Origin: Pempheris klunzingeri | Lineage: Eukaryota > Chordata > Actinopteri > Acropomatiformes > Pempheridae | Direction of reading: 5' to 3' | NCBI RefSeq assembly: GCF_042242105.1 | Contig: NC_092019.1 | Span: 8,460,328 to 8,524,327, forward strand | DNA length: 64,000 bases | Shown here: positions 59,525 to 64,000 of the stretch, piece by piece | Numbering within the stretch: the first letter of the stretch is position 1 | How the letters are laid out: the number at the start of each line of letters is the position of its first letter | Translations under genes and position numbers: made by a program | Notes under the pieces: model-generated | Told to the model about the DNA's origin: nothing | The model's database searches: none | Seen by the model: the letters and a program-made list of their open reading frames with translations, nothing else

Positions 59525-60140
59525 GACGCCGCTTTATGAGGAGTGTCAGTGTCAGTAATATGGTGAGAAAACCGCAAAGACAAGCGTGCTCCTTCACTTG
59601 TATCTTGCTCGACTTGCGTAAAACTGAAGGGGAATCAGTGTTCAAATCATGTCTTATCATCAGTGTGTGTATCAAGTGGTCTGAGGTATGTGTATGTGTG
59701 TGTGTATGTGTGTGCGTGAGTGTGTTGGGTAATGTCTTAAATAACCAGTCTTGTTTCTATTTTTACTCCCCACATCACTTTGTAGTGAATGTAGAACTTC
59801 AGGCATCCTGAAGGTTGGTTTTCAATTGAACATTGAACATTTCCATGACATGAGTCAACCAGCTCAATCCAGATGAAAGTTGAATGTGAACCCCAACTTA
59901 TTTAATTTCTAGAGGTCATCATAAAGTCAACCCTGGTGTGCTTCTCGATTCTTTGTATTACGGTTTTCAGACGTTCAACTTCAAGTATTAAAAGTAGAAT
60001 TACTCAGAAAAATGTCCCCTGTGACTGTTGCACTATTATATGTGATGCCATTAGATCACACACAGTTGCATTGGTGTGAAAGCAGGATTTTACTGTTGCT
60101 GTAGGCTGAATTTGAGCTCATTTTGAACTATTTTGTATCC

Positions 60141-60487
60141 GACTGCAGCTATTTTCATTAATCTGTTGATTATTTTCTCCATTAATCGACTGATGGTTTG
60201 GTTTGTAAAAGTACTGATCGTGGTGAGAAGTGCCGTCACAATTACCCAGACTCCAAAGTGACACTTTCACAACTCTTGTCTTGCCCAACCAACAGTCCAT
60301 TCCTCAACACAATTAAAAACTCAATCAAATTCCTGAAATTCCTGAAAGAAAAAGCAGCTAATGTCACATGTGAGAAGCTGGAATCATGAAATGTTTTCAC
60401 ATGAAAAATTACAATTATTAAAATAGTTGTTACTTAATTTTCTGTTAACTGACCAACTGATTGATCAACTAATCATTTCAGTTGCAC
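60141..60487. mobile_element. MITE with 'GACTGCAGCTATTTTCATTAATC' end (copy 2)
   Basis: The left end GACTGCAGCTATTTTCATTA and the right end AACTAATCATTTCAGTTGCA are imperfect inverted repeats and match the ends of the 24346 copy. The interior differs considerably, with GAGAAGCTGGAATCATGAAA typical of the family. There is no transposase. Confidence 0.6.
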
Positions 60488-60775
60488 TTGTTTATACTGT
60501 TATAACAACTGTTCATAACAAAATGCAATATTCTATAAACTCTTCATATGTTTTATGTGTAACTAAAGTTGTCAGATAAACATAATGAAGTAAAAAAGTA
60601 CTACATTTGCCTCCTAAATGTTGTGGAGTAAAGAGATAAACTGGCCTGTGAAGAGAAGACTTTTGTAAAGTTCAAATAACTCAAATTTGTACTGAAGTAC
60701 TTGAGTAAATGCACCACTAATGGTGTGATAATGTGCAGTGAGTGTCAATATGTGGAGACCAGTGTGTTTGGACCC

Positions 60776-60778
<3 letters not shown>

Positions 60779-60866
<88 letters not shown>

Positions 60867-60870
60867 CGTG
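60779..60870. repeat. (TG)n(CG)n microsatellite
   Basis: About 39 TG units end in GCGCGCGTGCGTG, the third tract in the window with a TG run joined to a short CG run. Confidence 0.95.
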
Positions 60871-62556
60871 TTGACTGAAACGTGAAATGACTAATATGCT
60901 TGAATGACGTGGATCCAGTGTTTGTCCCATCAGGTCAAAGAAAATATCGTCCGACTCCTCAGATGTCTCTCACATTTCCCAGGAAGGAAACAGCTGATGG
61001 CACTCAGATCACTGACACTCATAATCCAACTCATTAATCCAAAGCCACGTCAGTTTCTTGGCCAAAGACTGCAAAACTTAATGACTATGGGGAATGATTT
61101 TTAGAAAAGTAGCCAGTCACCACTGAGACACACAGACAGGACGAGCTCACAGTGAAATAGGTCATCAGATGTGCTCCCAGTATCATTTCATTTCGGTTAA
61201 GATGGATGGATAAGAAGTAAGTGGGAGTGAAGTAAAGGAGCTGGCTGGATTTACACTGAATGCTTACTAGGGCAGATAAACATGGTGGGATTAAAGCTGC
61301 AGCATCATGAAACAGAAAGCGATCAACACCTCTGAATGTGCATCTAGTTACAAAGTCATTTGAGGCGATGAAAATTTCTCCCGCACAACATTTCAGTGAT
61401 GTTTTCTAACTTTCCATAGACAAAAAGTCAGCGAGTGAATTCTTTGTTTACTTCTGTTCTGTAGCTCCTCGAGTATCCCTTTAAACCTGGACCACTCCTG
61501 CTGTAGTGGGGGCATTGGCAACACCCAGTTTCATCAAACTGTGAGGGTGAAACTAAATCAGAGGGTGCATGATGGTGTGACTGAGGCTGTGGAAGGTATG
61601 CTGGACTCATCCCAGCAAAAACAGTCTGTTCCAGCAACGTAAGAACCAGCATTAGTTTAGAAGTGGTAATGAATTTCCTTCATGGGTAGGCAACTCCACA
61701 GTCAAGTCAGTTCATGTGGAAGTTTAATGTTAATATTTCATATGGGCGGGAATGTTAGTGACACGAGTATTCATATAGTCATGTTTTGTGTTAACTAAAC
61801 AGATTTTACATGAAATGTTTGAAATTATATTTGATTTAGTTTTTCTATCTTTGACCAAGATGAAACCACATGTGAGTCACTAATTTTCACTCATGTTACG
61901 GTCGGAATTGGACCACATATGTCAAGTTTGATAGGAGGGTGACAAACCTTTTAGTAATACTAATAATGATAAGGGACATGCCAACACTTTAAATCCTCCT
62001 GTATTTTGCCAACAGCATTGGAGCACAGTCCATGAAAACTGTTTTAGCTGTTCATGCTGTCATGAAGTAAAAGCAAGTGTTCATTTCTAACTGAAAAAAG
62101 CCTCAAGTGAAATATACATAAAACTAACTTGTTTCACTAATGCAGACGTTGTCATGTTGAACAAAGTAGATACAGAAGATTCTTTTTTTTTTTTAAATAA
62201 TGAATTTATTGTCAAACATTTGAATATCCAGAAAATTACTCTCAGTTGAAATATGAGACTTGTTTCTTCAAGTCTGAATAGTTGAAACACTGACAAAAAA
62301 AAAAAAAAACAATGTTTACAGCAATAGTGGAAACATATGTGTGGTGTCTCAGTATTTATCAGGACTCCTGGTATCGCTGTGGGACGAAGATCCCTTTAAG
62401 GAGTTATTCGTGGTGTCTCGTCTTTAGTTTACTGAATGACAGGCTGAACAAACTATGCTGTTCACTATGTCAAATAAACAATCGGTGTGTGTCTGAGCAG
62501 ACCCGTGTCAGACTGAAGGTATGAATATCACACACAGCCTTAAAATGTCAGCGTCA
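60871..62556. other. intergenic DNA and probable mrpl32 3' UTR
   Basis: No gene is supported. A minus-strand AATAAA (plus TTTATT near 62203-62208) lies about 350 bases after the mrpl32 stop and may be its poly(A) signal. Poly-T and poly-A runs occur at 62180 and 62296. Confidence 0.5.
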
Positions 62557-64000
62557 TCAGCTGAACCAGGCGGGCCTCTTCCTGGCCCTCTCCACGACCC
62601 TCTTGTCTTTGTCCTGCTCGCTCGGCGTCTCACCCTCATACAGGACGACCGTCTCCACAGTCGGGGCCCTCAGGGGGCCGCCCTCCATGGCCTGAATCTG
62701 CTGACGGATCAGAGCAGTCTCCCTGCACACCTTAGCGTAACAGAAGCCGCACATGATGTGTTTCTGCTTCAAGTGGCCACACTCTGGACACGGCTCGATG
62801 TTGTTCTGACGGGGAGACAGAGTCAGGATCAAATGCTGTAATGAAACTGTCTCTAAATGACTTCTGACCAATCGTTGCCATTTTCTATACTGTATTGCAA
62901 TTTCTTGTTCTATACTGGCCAACATGTACACCAAAACTGATGTATACGTGAGCAGCTAATATCAGCTAGTAATATACACATTCACTAAATTAAATATTTG
63001 GTGCACTGCACCTTTTTTCTTACAATTTTTAGAAATGTCATTCTTTTTCAGCATTTGGGTATTTTCTTTTGTCTCAGCTCTATTGTATTTAAATTTCCGT
63101 TTATAAAATGTTTCTTTTGCACTTAATTTTATGTAATTGCCTTGTTGTTGAAATGTGCTGTACAAATAAACTTGCCTCGTCTAATATCAGCGGCATCTAC
63201 TGCAGATGTTCACTCATCTTGGTTCTGTGGTAAGATGTACTGCTATTACTGAAAATGACTAGGGTCACATATTCCTTACCAATTATGACAATCAGGCTTG
63301 TGCAATGACATGTTTGCCACAAACCTGGGCTCTATTATTGTTAAACATGGTTTAGGTTTAAAATGACTGGTATGTCCATAAAGTTTTTTAAATGGTCCAG
63401 TTGATCTCTTCCGCTGGCAGCTGAGAGGCAAACGAGCAACAATGGCTGTAACGTAATCTTTTGGAGCAAATTGTGCCAGACCAATGTATGTCCACAAGTG
63501 GTTGTTTTTTCCACTGACAGGCTCAGATTGTTAGATCCCTTTTGTTTGACTAGAGACAGCTGTTTTATCACTGCGTTCAAAGCCACCAGATTCATACAGA
63601 TTCATTCATTTTACACAGGAGTTGGTGGCCTATTGCTGTCTGGTTTACATTCTTTATTTTATTGTGTGACTTTGGTGTTTTAAAGTATGAGTTTGGACCA
63701 AAAACCATTCAGAGCCCAAAATATGTAAAAATGGGTCCCAGGTTTAAAAAATACAGGAGTTAGCCTTTACACGTAGAATGGTGAGCTACACCTGAAATCT
63801 TGGTTGATTGGGAGTGATAGGCAACAGGATTTGCTAATCACTCCCACTCAACCAACACAAATGAGGATCATTTTGAGTAAAACAAATGTGTTATAGTTGG
63901 GTTTAGGGGTGAAATGACCCTTTGAAAGGATGTGGAGAGGGCCCTAATCAGTGTACCTGGACTTTTATGAGTTTGGTTTCAGCTCTCCTCCTGGTGCGGT
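62557..64000 (-). CDS. mrpl32: mitochondrial ribosomal protein bL32m, 3' part
   Basis: The product is a mitochondrial large-subunit ribosomal protein. In mammals and yeast, L32 maturation by the m-AAA protease is a checkpoint for mitoribosome assembly. The window holds the last exon (62557-62805) and the 3' part of the previous one (63957-64000, cut by the window edge). Junction CAG|GTACAC to CGTCAG|AACAAC keeps frame. The peptide reads [14 protein letters not shown] then [20 protein letters not shown] zinc ribbon is formed by CPEC and CGFC pairs nine residues apart. The segment [19 protein letters not shown] and the end RKRPAWFS match the MRPL32 family closely. The N-terminal targeting sequence and first exon lie beyond 64000. 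Confidence 0.92.

Noticed and set aside
61428-61652. Possible upstream exon of the unidentified gene (HYSRSGPGLKGYSRSY segment)
   Set aside because: No donor in matching phase toward 59524 and no family similarity; looks like a chance frame.

Overview
The window looks like a teleost fish nuclear genome. Its genes have short introns and vertebrate-type splice sites. Intergenic DNA holds CA/TG microsatellites, miniature inverted-repeat elements and LINE fragments typical of percomorph fish. Five protein-coding genes could be assembled exon by exon with consistent splice phase: zhx2 (+), derl1 (-), sdha (-), ccdc127 (+) and the 3' part of mrpl32 (-). A sixth gene model of two exons (-), between ccdc127 and mrpl32, is not recognised.

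Layout. 1-7870: upstream DNA with a decayed LINE tail at the left end and no convincing gene. 7870-8341: GC-rich promoter and putative non-coding first exon of zhx2, with a strong-context upstream ORF. 8342-25568: putative 17-kb first intron, dominated by an uninterrupted 3088-base (CAGG)772 array. 25569-36380: coding exons and long 3' region of zhx2. 36618-36849: a TTAA-flanked piggyBac-like MITE. 38471-44549: derl1, converging on zhx2. 44690-47808: intergenic DNA with a Tx1/L1-like LINE relic. 47809-54452: sdha, 15 coding exons. 54453-54797: compact divergent promoter shared with ccdc127. 55427-56900: ccdc127 coding exons. 58634-59524: unidentified gene. 62557-64000: mrpl32.

The genes do not form one pathway. 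zhx2 encodes a nuclear zinc-finger/homeobox repressor, derl1 an ER-membrane ERAD factor, sdha the flavoprotein of respiratory complex II, ccdc127 a predicted membrane-anchored coiled-coil protein, and mrpl32 a mitochondrial large-subunit ribosomal protein. The order zhx2-derl1 (convergent) matches human 8q24. The head-to-head pair ccdc127-sdha matches human 5p15. mrpl32 lies on human 7p. The window therefore joins segments from three human chromosomes.

Most noteworthy: (1) the pure 3.1-kb CAGG/CCTG tract, the same unit and same position (first intron) as the human DM2 expansion in CNBP, open in all six frames as Gln-Ala-Gly-Arg or Leu-Pro-Ala-Cys repeats; (2) a zhx2 coding region split by ten introns, although human ZHX genes carry theirs in one exon, with direct repeats at several intron edges; (3) unfolded-protein-response-like sites just upstream of derl1; (4) a 27-base derl1 microexon; (5) a 58-unit CA tract starting 13 bases inside an sdha intron.
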